A stretch of DNA of 45,136 nucleotides from an uncultured Prochlorococcus sp. (GTDB lineage: Bacteria; Cyanobacteriota; Cyanobacteriia; PCC-6307; Cyanobiaceae): positions 1 through 45,136 of the forward strand of contig CACKJL010000002.1 of the NCBI GenBank assembly GCA_902600395.1, written 5' to 3'. Below are positions 33,731 to 41,778 of the stretch, one piece after another. The position numbers and the translations under genes were made by a program. The first letter of the stretch is position 1, and each line of letters starts with the position of its first letter. The notes under the pieces are model-generated. The model did not search any database, was not told the DNA's origin, and saw only the letters and a list, made by a program, of their open reading frames with translations.

Positions 33731-33832
33731 ATGTATAAATATTTATATTCTAAGCTTAATAGATATGCTAATATTGCACATCTTATAAATAAAGACAAAA
33801 TAACTCTTAATAATGGTAATTGTAAGCAATGA
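33731..33832 (+). CDS. Possible 33-aa leader peptide before fkbH
   Basis: The frame reads MYKYLYSKLNRYANIAHLIN and ends GNCKQ. Its TGA overlaps the fkbH ATG as ATGA (33829-33832), the arrangement used for translational coupling. It is basic and aromatic, with no family I know. The short length means chance is possible. Confidence 0.35.
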   Translation: MYKYLYSKLNRYANIAHLINKDKITLNNGNCKQ

Positions 33833-35550
33833 TAAATAAAAATTTTAGTGAAATCATTTCAGAGAATAAGAAACTTAAGACAAAACTAAAAAATAATAAG
33901 ATACCTATTTATAAGATTGGAATACTATCGAACATTATGATTCACCAGTCAAAAGATATAGGGGAGTACTTACTTCGCAAAAAGGAAATTTTAGCTGAAA
34001 TTAAATTTGGTGATTACGATAACATTTGTCAAAATAGTAAGAATTTTTGCGATCAGAATTCAATTATAATTTTTTGGGAATTATGCAATATTATTGATGG
34101 TCTCCAATATAAAATTAATAACTTAAGCCTTTCTAAAATTGATGATTTAATAGATAAGGTAAATAAGGAAATGAATATTACATTTGAAAATTTAAAAAAA
34201 GTTCCCATAGTTATTGTTAATAAGTTCTCATCATTAATTTTTTCTCATCATAATTTAGATTCGCATCCTTTAAAAAAAATAGAAGTTGTTTTAAATAAAA
34301 TGCTTGAAGATTTAACTATAGTCTATCCTAATTTAAAAATTATTGATATTGATAAAATTATTGCCAAAGATGGTATTGATAACTCTATTGATCTTAGGTT
34401 TTATTATTCTTCAAAAACTTTATATAATATAAAATTCATAAAAAATTATTTTTTAACTATCTTTCCTCTTTTTTTAGCTCCAAATGGTAAAACAAAAAAG
34501 GCTCTTATTCTTGATTGTGATAATACTCTTTGGAAAGGAATTTTAAGTGAAGATGGTTTCTCAAATATTGAAATTTTTGATGAAATTCAATTTCTAATAA
34601 AGGAAATTTCAAAAAAAGGGGTTCTCTTAGGTTTATGTAGTAAAAATAATTATGAAGATATTGATCATGTTTTAAAATATCACAAAGATATGATTTTAAA
34701 AGATGAAGATTTTGTAATTAAAAAGATAAATTGGAATGATAAGGTATCAAATCTTGTAGAGATATCAAAAGAACTTAATATTAATTTTGATAGTATTGTT
34801 TTTGTGGATGATTCAGATTTTGAAATAAATTTAATTAGACAAGAATTACCTATGGTACATGTATTGCAAGTTCCTAAAAAGACTTATTTATATCCAATGA
34901 TGTTTAGGGAATTAGAAAATCTTTTTTATAATTCATACAAAACAACTGAAGATAAAATGAGACTTGATATGTATAAAGCAAATATAAAAAGATTAAATCT
35001 TCAAAATAAAATTAATAATTTAGATGAATATTTAATGAATCTGAAATTGGAAATTAAATATTATTTGAATGATAAAAAACTCATAAAGCGGATAGCACAA
35101 TTAACCAATAAAACAAATCAATTTAATTTAACTACTAAGCGATATTCAGAAAATGATATTTCTTTATTTATTAAAGAACAAAAATTCTTTGTGATTGCTA
35201 TAGGTTTAAACGATAAGTTTGGCGAAAATGGAATAGTAGGTTTAGCTATTATCAAGGTGGAGGAAAAGATGGCAGAAATTGATACTCTGTTGATGAGTTG
35301 CAGAATATTAGGGAGAAAAATAGAATTCAAATTTATGGATATAATTATTGATTTTTTAAAACAAAAAGGCATTAAATGTGTTTTTGCAGAATATAAAGAA
35401 ACTTCAAAGAATAATCAGGTAAAGGATTTATACACTGTTTTTGGATTTAAAAAAATTAATAATGGCAAGGAATTAAGAAAATATAAACTATATTTAGATG
35501 AATATAATCCCTCTAAAATAGAATTTATAAAAGTTTCATTTCAAAATTAA
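33829..35550 (+). CDS. FkbH-like protein (HAD phosphatase plus acyltransferase)
   Basis: The 573-aa protein has an N-terminal SGNH-like region (about 1-220). A HAD-IIIC domain follows with DCDNT (229-233, in ALILDCDNTLWKGIL) and VFVDDSDFEINLI. The C-terminal GNAT-like domain begins near ITQLTNKTNQ-type sequence (here IAQLTNKTNQFNLTTKRYS). FkbH proteins load a glyceryl unit from 1,3-bisphosphoglycerate on an acyl carrier protein, and an ACP gene follows 5 bp downstream. Relatives in surface-glycan clusters may make acyl decorations. Length is close to the family norm. Confidence 0.9.
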   Translation: MINKNFSEIISENKKLKTKLKNNKIPIYKIGILSNIMIHQSKDIGEYLLRKKEILAEIKFGDYDNICQNSKNFCDQNSIIIFWELCNIIDGLQYKINNLSLSKIDDLIDKVNKEMNITFENLKKVPIVIVNKFSSLIFSHHNLDSHPLKKIEVVLNKMLEDLTIVYPNLKIIDIDKIIAKDGIDNSIDLRFYYSSKTLYNIKFIKNYFLTIFPLFLAPNGKTKKALILDCDNTLWKGILSEDGFSNIEIFDEIQFLIKEISKKGVLLGLCSKNNYEDIDHVLKYHKDMILKDEDFVIKKINWNDKVSNLVEISKELNINFDSIVFVDDSDFEINLIRQELPMVHVLQVPKKTYLYPMMFRELENLFYNSYKTTEDKMRLDMYKANIKRLNLQNKINNLDEYLMNLKLEIKYYLNDKKLIKRIAQLTNKTNQFNLTTKRYSENDISLFIKEQKFFVIAIGLNDKFGENGIVGLAIIKVEEKMAEIDTLLMSCRILGRKIEFKFMDIIIDFLKQKGIKCVFAEYKETSKNNQVKDLYTVFGFKKINNGKELRKYKLYLDEYNPSKIEFIKVSFQN

Positions 35551-35555
35551 AAATT

Positions 35556-35801
35556 ATGTTAGATATTGAAAAAAGAATCATATTTATAATGTCCGAAGTA
35601 TTTGATATTAATAAAGATTTGATAAAGAATGATTCTTCAACTAATAATTTAGTGGAATGGGATTCAATGAATCATATGAATTTAATAGTTGCATTGGAGG
35701 AGGAATTTAAATGTGAATTTGATGAAGATGATATTGAAATTATGGTTAGTTTTGAAACTGTGAAAACAATAATAGATAATAAACTATCATTAAGGAATTG
35801 A
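35556..35801 (+). CDS. Acyl carrier protein
   Basis: The 81-aa acidic protein has the four-helix ACP pattern. The phosphopantetheine site is Ser37 in VEWDSMNHMNLIVALE (family D-S-L/M). N-terminal helix IEKRIIFIMSEVFDIN and EEEFKCEFDEDDIEIM (helix 3 region) are standard. It is not the fatty-acid AcpP, which has DSLDTVELVM. It lies 5 bp after fkbH and is probably its dedicated partner. The 140 bp after it are AT-rich without a gene. Confidence 0.9.
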   Translation: MLDIEKRIIFIMSEVFDINKDLIKNDSSTNNLVEWDSMNHMNLIVALEEEFKCEFDEDDIEIMVSFETVKTIIDNKLSLRN

Positions 35802-35941
35802 AAATTTGAACCTGATTAGAAAATATAATGTCATAGTAATCTAAAGAAATTTATATTAATCCTCATAATACATTCCATATGTATGTATTTCTATCTAAAA
35901 AAAGAATTTAACCCCATTTATTACCTTAATATAAAAATTTT

Positions 35942-37249
35942 ATGACTCAATATTTATGTAAAGAGGATTTATCAGCTGGTAAGGATATGCTTTTATTAGC
36001 TAAAGAATTATTCCCTCTTAATAGATCATTAATGGGACCAGATATTAGAAAATCATATAAAAAGTTTAGAGAAAAACATGAAGAGTTTAAAAAAATCGAA
36101 TTTAATACAGGTGAAAAAGTATTTGATTGGACAGTCCCAAAGGAGTGGATTATAAAAGATGCTTTTATTGAGCATGAGAGTGGCAAAAGATATGCTTTAT
36201 TTTCAGATAATAATTTACATCTGATGAGTTACTCTGCTCCAGTAGATAAATTTTTAACTAAAGATCAACTTCTCAAAAAGATTCATACTCATCCATTAGA
36301 TAAATCAGCCATCCCTTATGTTACTTCTTACTATAAGGAGGATTGGGCCTTTTGCATGTCTAGTAATCAAGTTGAAGCTCTACCTCAAGGCAATTTTAGA
36401 GTATTTATTGATTCAAAATTTATAGATGGAAAACTTTGTCTTCAAGAAGCTTTAATTAAAGGGGCATCAGATAAAGAAATATTTTTTTCTACAAATTTAT
36501 GTCATCCTTCAATGGCTAACAATGAGCTTAGCGGACCAGTTCTTTTAAATAAAATAATGGATTATGTAAAGTCATTACCAGAAAAATATTATTCATATAG
36601 ATTTATTCTTTTACCTGAGACTATTGGCTCAATAGCTTATCTTTCATTGAGAAAAGATCATTTAAAAAATAATGTTGTTTGTGGTTATAACTTATCTTGT
36701 GTTGGTGATGAGAGAGCTTATTCACATGTTGAATCAAGACTTGGCAATAATCTTTCAGATCTTGCTTTGTCTTCCGCTTTAATTGATCTTGACAATGTAA
36801 TTAATTACTCTTATTTGGGTAGAGGATCTGACGAAAGGCAATATTGTGCTCCAGGGATTGACTTACCTATTTGTACTTTCTGTAGATCAAAATTTGGTGA
36901 ATATGATGAGTATCATTCCAGCAAAGATAATTTTGATGTTGTAACAGAAGAAGGTTTAGCAGGTTCTTTTAGAGTTATGAAATCAATTATAAGAGCCCTA
37001 GAATTTGGAATTTACCCTAAAGTAAATGTATTTTGCGAACCTCAGTTGGGTAAACGAGGGCTTTATCCTAATACTTCCAAGCTTTACAAAGATATACACC
37101 CTGCAAGATTTAGAATGAATATTATTGCTTATTGTGATGGCAAACTAAGTATTTTTGATATTGCAAAATTATTAAAAACCAATCTAAGCTTGATTTTAGA
37201 TGAGCTTTTAATCCTTGCTCGTGAAAATCTAATAACTATTAATAGATAA
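35942..37249 (+). CDS. DUF4910/DUF2172 aminopeptidase-like protein
   Basis: The 435-aa protein belongs to a group of zinc-peptidase-like proteins found in surface-polysaccharide clusters. The start LAKELFPLNRSLMGPDIR is typical. Metal-site-like motifs are FSTNLCHPSMANNELSGPV (His188, Glu195), ILLPETIGS (Glu226) and YHSSKDNFD (His near 320). A winged-helix-like end (about 375-435, DGKLSIFDIAKLLKTNLSLI) follows. What it cuts or binds is unknown; deacylation or amide chemistry on sugars is a possibility. It is the last gene of the block bracketed by the repeats. Confidence 0.85.
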   Translation: MTQYLCKEDLSAGKDMLLLAKELFPLNRSLMGPDIRKSYKKFREKHEEFKKIEFNTGEKVFDWTVPKEWIIKDAFIEHESGKRYALFSDNNLHLMSYSAPVDKFLTKDQLLKKIHTHPLDKSAIPYVTSYYKEDWAFCMSSNQVEALPQGNFRVFIDSKFIDGKLCLQEALIKGASDKEIFFSTNLCHPSMANNELSGPVLLNKIMDYVKSLPEKYYSYRFILLPETIGSIAYLSLRKDHLKNNVVCGYNLSCVGDERAYSHVESRLGNNLSDLALSSALIDLDNVINYSYLGRGSDERQYCAPGIDLPICTFCRSKFGEYDEYHSSKDNFDVVTEEGLAGSFRVMKSIIRALEFGIYPKVNVFCEPQLGKRGLYPNTSKLYKDIHPARFRMNIIAYCDGKLSIFDIAKLLKTNLSLILDELLILARENLITINR

Positions 37250-37504
37250 ATAAAATTAATATACAAATAAAAAATTACAGATTCATAATCTCTTAGGAAT
37301 TGAACTATTCTTGGTTTGATAGTTTAGGTTTAGAAGCACCTTAAAAATAAATTTTTAGAGATAAGGAAAATTTTTTTTTGCTGCAAATCCATCTTATGGA
37401 TAAATTAAATTGAATATAGAGTATTTTTTTTCTTGGCTAAATTATTAGCTTTTCAAAGAAGATTTTAATGTTTATTATAGGCCTGATTTGGCATATAAAT
37501 CTAA
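37250..37504. other. Gene-free AT-rich sequence before the tRNA relic
   Basis: This is the first part of a 637-bp gap without an intact gene. I see only poly-A/T runs and no coding frame, repeat or hairpin of note. The later parts of the gap hold a tRNA relic, a hairpin, coding debris and the right copy of the direct repeat. Confidence 0.5.
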
Positions 37505-37577
37505 TGTGACATAGCTAAGCTGGTAGAGTACCTGGATGGTATAGATAGGATATGCGGTTCGAGTCAGCTTAGCTCAA
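37505..37577 (+). pseudogene. Decayed tRNA, most like tRNA-Ala(GGC)
   Basis: The 73-nt segment keeps the full tRNA layout and length: TAGCTAAGCTGGTAGAG (D arm), CCTGGATGGTAT (anticodon side), GCGGTTCGAGT (T arm) and TTAGCTCA at the 3' end. These resemble cyanobacterial tRNA-Ala(GGC) as I remember it. However, the anticodon stem CCTGG/AGATA is broken, the T stem has two mismatches, and only four of seven acceptor pairs form. The loop reads ATGGTAT, so the anticodon would be GGT. It should not work as a tRNA. Confidence 0.75.
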
Positions 37578-37630
37578 TCAAGATTTTCGCTATTTATAGC
37601 AATTAGTTAGGTCAATAATCCTAAATAATC

Positions 37631-37678
37631 CGTATAGGATAATAATGGATGAATATGGATAATTATGTATCCTATGCG
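37631..37678. other. Long hairpin in the gap before the capsule gene
   Basis: CGTATAGGATA (37631-37641) pairs with TATCCTATGCG (37668-37678), giving an 11-bp stem with one G-U pair and a 26-nt loop. It borders a patch that is GC-rich for this window. It could be a structured RNA, or a leftover of rearrangement. Confidence 0.4.
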
Positions 37679-37793
37679 AGCTTCACTGCGAGCCGCAACC
37701 CTTGAAAATATTTTTTTTTAGGATATTTAGGTGAATGTAATTCTTACAGGCCATATCAAAGCTGATACGGGTGTGGATATTGAATATTACTAG
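37674..37793 (+). pseudogene. Coding-like debris
   Basis: Two short frames look coding but go nowhere: MRASLRAATLENIFF (from 37674, then stop) and MNVILTGHIKADTGVDIEYY (GTG at 37731, stop at 37791-37793). Their composition is richer in GC than the surroundings and reads like protein. I cannot identify the parent gene or genes. They lie between the tRNA relic and the right repeat. Confidence 0.4.
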
Positions 37794-37821
37794 AAAAGAA
37801 ATGAAATTTAATTAAGAATAA

Positions 37822-37949
37822 AATTTGACATATATTATATTTAATCAATTTTTAATATAAACTTTAAGAGAAATATTTAATATGTTTTGACAAAAATATT
37901 ATTTGTAGATCTTGATTTTGATGTAATTGATAAAAGTCTTTTAATAGAA
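37822..37949 (+). repeat. Right copy of cassette-flanking direct repeat
   Basis: This segment aligns gap-free with 32090-32217. The part before the capsule gene includes AAATTTGACA, which matches the sequence around the pseF stop. The right copy therefore seems to keep the last bases of a lost pseF-like gene. It runs into the first 21 codons of the intact capsule gene. Confidence 0.8.
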
Positions 37950-39224
37950 GATATCAAACAATCTTTATTTGTAAATAGACAAGATATTGAAAAAATTATT
38001 GAAAAAAATAATTGTTCAGAAATTTCTTTAGATTTCTCTACTCTTTATAAAAATTCTGGTTTATTGGCAAAGTTTAAAAGTATTTTAAATTATGGATACT
38101 CAAGATATTCCCGTTTCGCAAAATATGACATCAAAGATATACCTTCAATATTTCAAAAATTATTAAACATTGCTTTTTATCTTAAAAAAGAGAAAATTTC
38201 CAAAATTGTTTTTGCAAATATTCCTCATGAACTGCCTGAATATTTAATATGTATAACCGCTAGTTTGCTAAGTATTGAAACATTAAGTTTTTATCAGGTT
38301 TGCGGATATTTAAATGAATTTTCAAGTGTACATCAAAATGCAATTATTAATGAGAATTTACTATACAATTTCGAATTAGATGCTAAAAATAAAATAGCGG
38401 AATTAATAGATTATTATCTTTCAGGTAAATTTTCAAAACCTTTTTATCTCCCTCAAAATAATAAACTTCAAAATCAAACTCAATTAAAAAACATAATTGA
38501 CTCTTATAAATTTATTCTAAAAAGTATTAAAAGGTTAAGTTTTTCTGAATTTAGTCATTCTTTTGGAAGAATGATTTTAAATATTAAATCGTTATCTTAT
38601 TATAAGAAATCATTTATTCCAGATTCAATTAAAGAAATTAAAGAAGATTATATTTATTTACCTTTACAAAATGAACCAGAACTAGCATCTGCAGTTTTTC
38701 ATGATAATCAAATCATAACATCTTTTGAAATTATTCTTGCAGCAAGGGAAAAATTTGATAATTCAATACAAATTGTTTGTAAAGAAAACCCTGCTCAACT
38801 GCTTTTTAATAGAAGTCCATCTTTTTTTAAATTAATTTCAAGTCTCGAAAATGTATTATATCTTCAAGAAGGATCTCATGATTATTTAATTAAAAATTGT
38901 TTAGCATTAGTATTAGGAAGAGGAACTCCAGGATATGAAGGATTAATTCTAGAAAAACCTATTTTTGGTTTAGCAGAAAATTGGTATTATGGAGATCTTA
39001 TAAAAAACTTATTCTCAGAAGATAAATTTTCATATATTGATATTATGAATTTACAGATTCCTGATAAGGAAAATATTATCAGTTCCTTATCAAAAAATTT
39101 GCATAATATAATTATGAAATCTGCTTCTGTGAATTCTATAAACGATTTTAATATTAATAAAAATACTAGAAAATTTAGTAAAATTTTAAATTTATGGCTT
39201 AACAAATTACAAAAAATAAATTAG
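37887..39224 (+). CDS. Capsule polysaccharide synthesis family protein
   Basis: The 445-aa protein starts at TTG (37887); an ATG five bases earlier is followed at once by TGA, and the relic at 32155 confirms this start. The C-terminal part YIYLPLQNEPE, IQIVCKENPAQ, LYLQEGSHDYLIKNC and GRGTPGYEGLILEKPIFGL fits the KpsS/KpsC-like capsule synthesis family. There the E-N-P and G-x-E/G-x-E motifs belong to the CMP-Kdo or CMP-sugar glycosyltransferase site. Using a CMP-sugar would fit with pseF. The N-terminal half is not recognisable. Confidence 0.75.
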   Translation: MTKILFVDLDFDVIDKSLLIEDIKQSLFVNRQDIEKIIEKNNCSEISLDFSTLYKNSGLLAKFKSILNYGYSRYSRFAKYDIKDIPSIFQKLLNIAFYLKKEKISKIVFANIPHELPEYLICITASLLSIETLSFYQVCGYLNEFSSVHQNAIINENLLYNFELDAKNKIAELIDYYLSGKFSKPFYLPQNNKLQNQTQLKNIIDSYKFILKSIKRLSFSEFSHSFGRMILNIKSLSYYKKSFIPDSIKEIKEDYIYLPLQNEPELASAVFHDNQIITSFEIILAAREKFDNSIQIVCKENPAQLLFNRSPSFFKLISSLENVLYLQEGSHDYLIKNCLALVLGRGTPGYEGLILEKPIFGLAENWYYGDLIKNLFSEDKFSYIDIMNLQIPDKENIISSLSKNLHNIIMKSASVNSINDFNINKNTRKFSKILNLWLNKLQKIN

Positions 39225-39576
39225 AAAATAATCGAAGATAAGTTTAGAACAAACGAATTAGATAATAGCAGAATTAAAAGAAGCTTTTTTAAGACTAAAA
39301 ATTGAAAGAATATTAAAATCTTTAAATACTAAACCCATTCAAATAAAAGCAGAAGAGCAAATGAAAATTGAATAAAATTATATATTAATAATCAATTTCT
39401 AAGAAAAAATAATTTTATAAATATATATAGTATTTATTTTTAAAGATTTACTGGTTAGGTGGTACTGGGTTGATATAAAATAGAAAGGTCATAAATCGAA
39501 CTGTTAACAGTGTAATTTATTTCAAGGTTTTTCAACGATTTGTTATCAGAATCACCAAATTACTGAAAAACCCCTA
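39225..39576. other. Gene-free 352-bp gap with a coding relic
   Basis: An open frame without a start (39262-39375) reads IIAELKEAFLRLKIERILK and ends EEQMKIE. It looks like the tail of a lost gene, but its parent is unknown. The remainder to the tRNA is AT-rich; I see no terminator or attachment-site copy of the tRNA 3' end. Confidence 0.4.
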
Positions 39577-39650
<74 letters not shown>

Positions 39651-39667
39651 TAAAATTTATAAATATT

Positions 39668-40942
39668 TTGAAACCTTACATTTCAAAAGAATTAGGACAA
39701 ATATCTTTTTATTTAGGTGGATTTTTTCTTGTATCTGCTTTACCCATTAGTGCTTTATTTTTTTTGGTTTCTATCTTCATTGCCTTTTTTAATAAAAATA
39801 ATATCCAATATAACGATAAGTATAATTTAATTATTTTTATAACCGCTTTATTGATGATTTTAAAAAATTTATTTTTCAACTTACCTATAAATTTTTTAGA
39901 TCAAAATATTAGAGCAAATATGTGGTTAGACCTACTAAATTGGATTCCATTTTTTCTTATATTTATCTCATTTCAACTATATTTAAAAAATACAACTCAA
40001 AGAATAAATTTTTCAAGGTTCATAATTGCAGGATCAATTCCATTATTTATTTCTTGCATTTTACAATCTTGGTTTAAATTATATGGACCATTTGAAACCC
40101 TAAATGGATTAATAATTTGGTTTCAGAAGCCTGTAGAAGAAAATCACTATGGTATAACAGGACTTTTTAATAACCAAAATTATACTGGATTATGGCTTAC
40201 TGCCATCCTCCCATTTTTAATTGCAGAAATAAAGTTTACTAAATTCAAATTATTTATATATTTTTTACTTTTTTGTGACGTCTATTTGTTGTTCTTAACT
40301 ACATCTAAAAATGCCTTTTTGGGTTTGTTGTTAATAATGATAATGTTGTATGGATTAAGATCTAAGATATTTAAAATAATTTCTATAATCTTTTGTTCTT
40401 GTTTCTTAGTTTTAAAAATTTTTGATAATATTGATTTTCAAACAATAAATTTCATACCCTTTCAAATCTATGATGAAATTCTATCATTTAACTTTTTCAA
40501 CTCTTCTAGATTTGAAATTATAAAAATAACTTCATCATTAGTTTCTAAAAGACCTATATGGGGATGGGGTAAATCTTTGTATCCTAATTTATTTATTTCA
40601 AATGGAGGAAATTATAATATTGAGCACTCGCATTCAATGCCTTTGGAAATCGCTTTTAACTATGGGATACCTGTATCACTTTTACTTTTAAGCTTAACAA
40701 CGTTACTTATAATAAAATCCTGGATAAAAATTAATCATTTTAAAATAAAAGATAATACTGATTTTTTTAATAAATGTTGGATATTATCATTAATTACAAT
40801 AGGAGTAAGCCACTTGAATGACATAACTTATTATGACGGGAAAATAAGTCTCTTAGCCTGGATACTTCTAACTGGATCTAAATGCATCATTAATAATTAT
40901 AAGGATGATATAAGATTTGAAAAAGAATCTAAAATAGTTTAA
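39668..40942 (+). CDS. O-antigen polymerase/ligase (Wzy/WaaL-like)
   Basis: The 424-aa protein has about ten to twelve hydrophobic helices and starts at TTG (39668). The large periplasmic loop region includes GITGLFNNQNYTGLWLT (about 158-174) and RPIWGWGKSLYPNLFIS, followed by IEHSHSMPLEIAFNYGIP, the H-S-H/N motif seen in O-antigen ligases and polymerases. It would join lipid-linked repeat units or attach them to an acceptor in the periplasm. It begins 17 bp after tRNA-Arg, so the tRNA and this gene may share transcription. Confidence 0.85.
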   Translation: MKPYISKELGQISFYLGGFFLVSALPISALFFLVSIFIAFFNKNNIQYNDKYNLIIFITALLMILKNLFFNLPINFLDQNIRANMWLDLLNWIPFFLIFISFQLYLKNTTQRINFSRFIIAGSIPLFISCILQSWFKLYGPFETLNGLIIWFQKPVEENHYGITGLFNNQNYTGLWLTAILPFLIAEIKFTKFKLFIYFLLFCDVYLLFLTTSKNAFLGLLLIMIMLYGLRSKIFKIISIIFCSCFLVLKIFDNIDFQTINFIPFQIYDEILSFNFFNSSRFEIIKITSSLVSKRPIWGWGKSLYPNLFISNGGNYNIEHSHSMPLEIAFNYGIPVSLLLLSLTTLLIIKSWIKINHFKIKDNTDFFNKCWILSLITIGVSHLNDITYYDGKISLLAWILLTGSKCIINNYKDDIRFEKESKIV

Positions 40943-40968
40943 GTTTCTAAGAAAATAAAATTAATTAT

Positions 40969-41778
40969 ATGATAATTGTTAGTGTAATAGTTCCTTTTTA
41001 TAATTCATCAAGGACTATAAAATCTACATTAAATTCTATTATCAAGCAAAGTTTTAAAGATTTTGAGTGCATAATTATTAATGATGACTCAAATGATAAT
41101 TCTTTAGAAATAGTTGAAAATTTTATTGCTCATGATGAAAGATTTAAAGTTTTTAATCAGAGAAAGAAGGGAGTTGTAGCAGCAAGAAATTTAGGTATAA
41201 AAAAAAGTAAAGGTAGATTCATTACTTTTCTTGATGCTGATGATTTGTGGCATAAAGATTTCCTCAAAGAATCAATTACTTTCAGAAATAAATTTAATTA
41301 CCCTTTAGCAATTACTCATACTTCTTATATAAGATTTTCGCAAAATAAAGAAACAATTAATTTGTTTGAAATTAATCCACCAAAAAAAATTTGCTATAAA
41401 AACATTTTGAGAAAAAACTTGATCCCTTTACTTACAGTAATGATTGATAGAGAAGTTATTCAAGAGATAAAATTTAAGGAATTAAGACCTGAAGACTATA
41501 AACTTTGGATTGATTTAATTTATATTAAAAGAAATGAATCTACATTAATAGATAAGAAATTAGCATTTTACAGAATCTCAGATTACCAGAGATCAAAAAA
41601 TAAAATAAAATCTCTTTTTAGAATGTATAATTTTTTTCTTAAATTGCCTAATACTAGTTATTTAAAAAGAAAATTAAACATTTTTAAATGGATATTTTTT
41701 AACATTCTTCAAAGGTTGTTAATAAAAAAATTGTATAGAAAAGATTATATAGAATATATTAAATTTTTAAGTCAATAA
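40969..41778 (+). CDS. Family 2 glycosyltransferase
   Basis: The 269-aa GT-A enzyme starts VSVIVPFYNSSRTIKSTLNS and has KGRFITFLDADDLWHKDFL, with the metal-binding Asp-x-Asp (about residue 85-90). The nucleotide-binding IINDDSNDNSLEIVE lies before it. The C-terminus is helical and basic (LKRKLNIFKWIFFNILQRLL) and may sit on the membrane. Donor and acceptor are unknown. It is the last + strand gene; its end overlaps the convergent sugar transferase by 7 bp. Confidence 0.92.
   Translation: MIIVSVIVPFYNSSRTIKSTLNSIIKQSFKDFECIIINDDSNDNSLEIVENFIAHDERFKVFNQRKKGVVAARNLGIKKSKGRFITFLDADDLWHKDFLKESITFRNKFNYPLAITHTSYIRFSQNKETINLFEINPPKKICYKNILRKNLIPLLTVMIDREVIQEIKFKELRPEDYKLWIDLIYIKRNESTLIDKKLAFYRISDYQRSKNKIKSLFRMYNFFLKLPNTSYLKRKLNIFKWIFFNILQRLLIKKLYRKDYIEYIKFLSQ

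Noticed and set aside
37513..37574. 10-bp inverted repeat AGCTAAGCTG/CAGCTTAGCT as a separate element
   Set aside because: Both arms fall inside the tRNA relic, from its D arm and its 3' acceptor side, so the repeat is explained by tRNA ancestry.
39440..39520. Possible second tRNA relic (GGTTAGGTGGTA and an inverted TTCGAT)
   Set aside because: No set of stems with tRNA spacing could be built on either strand.
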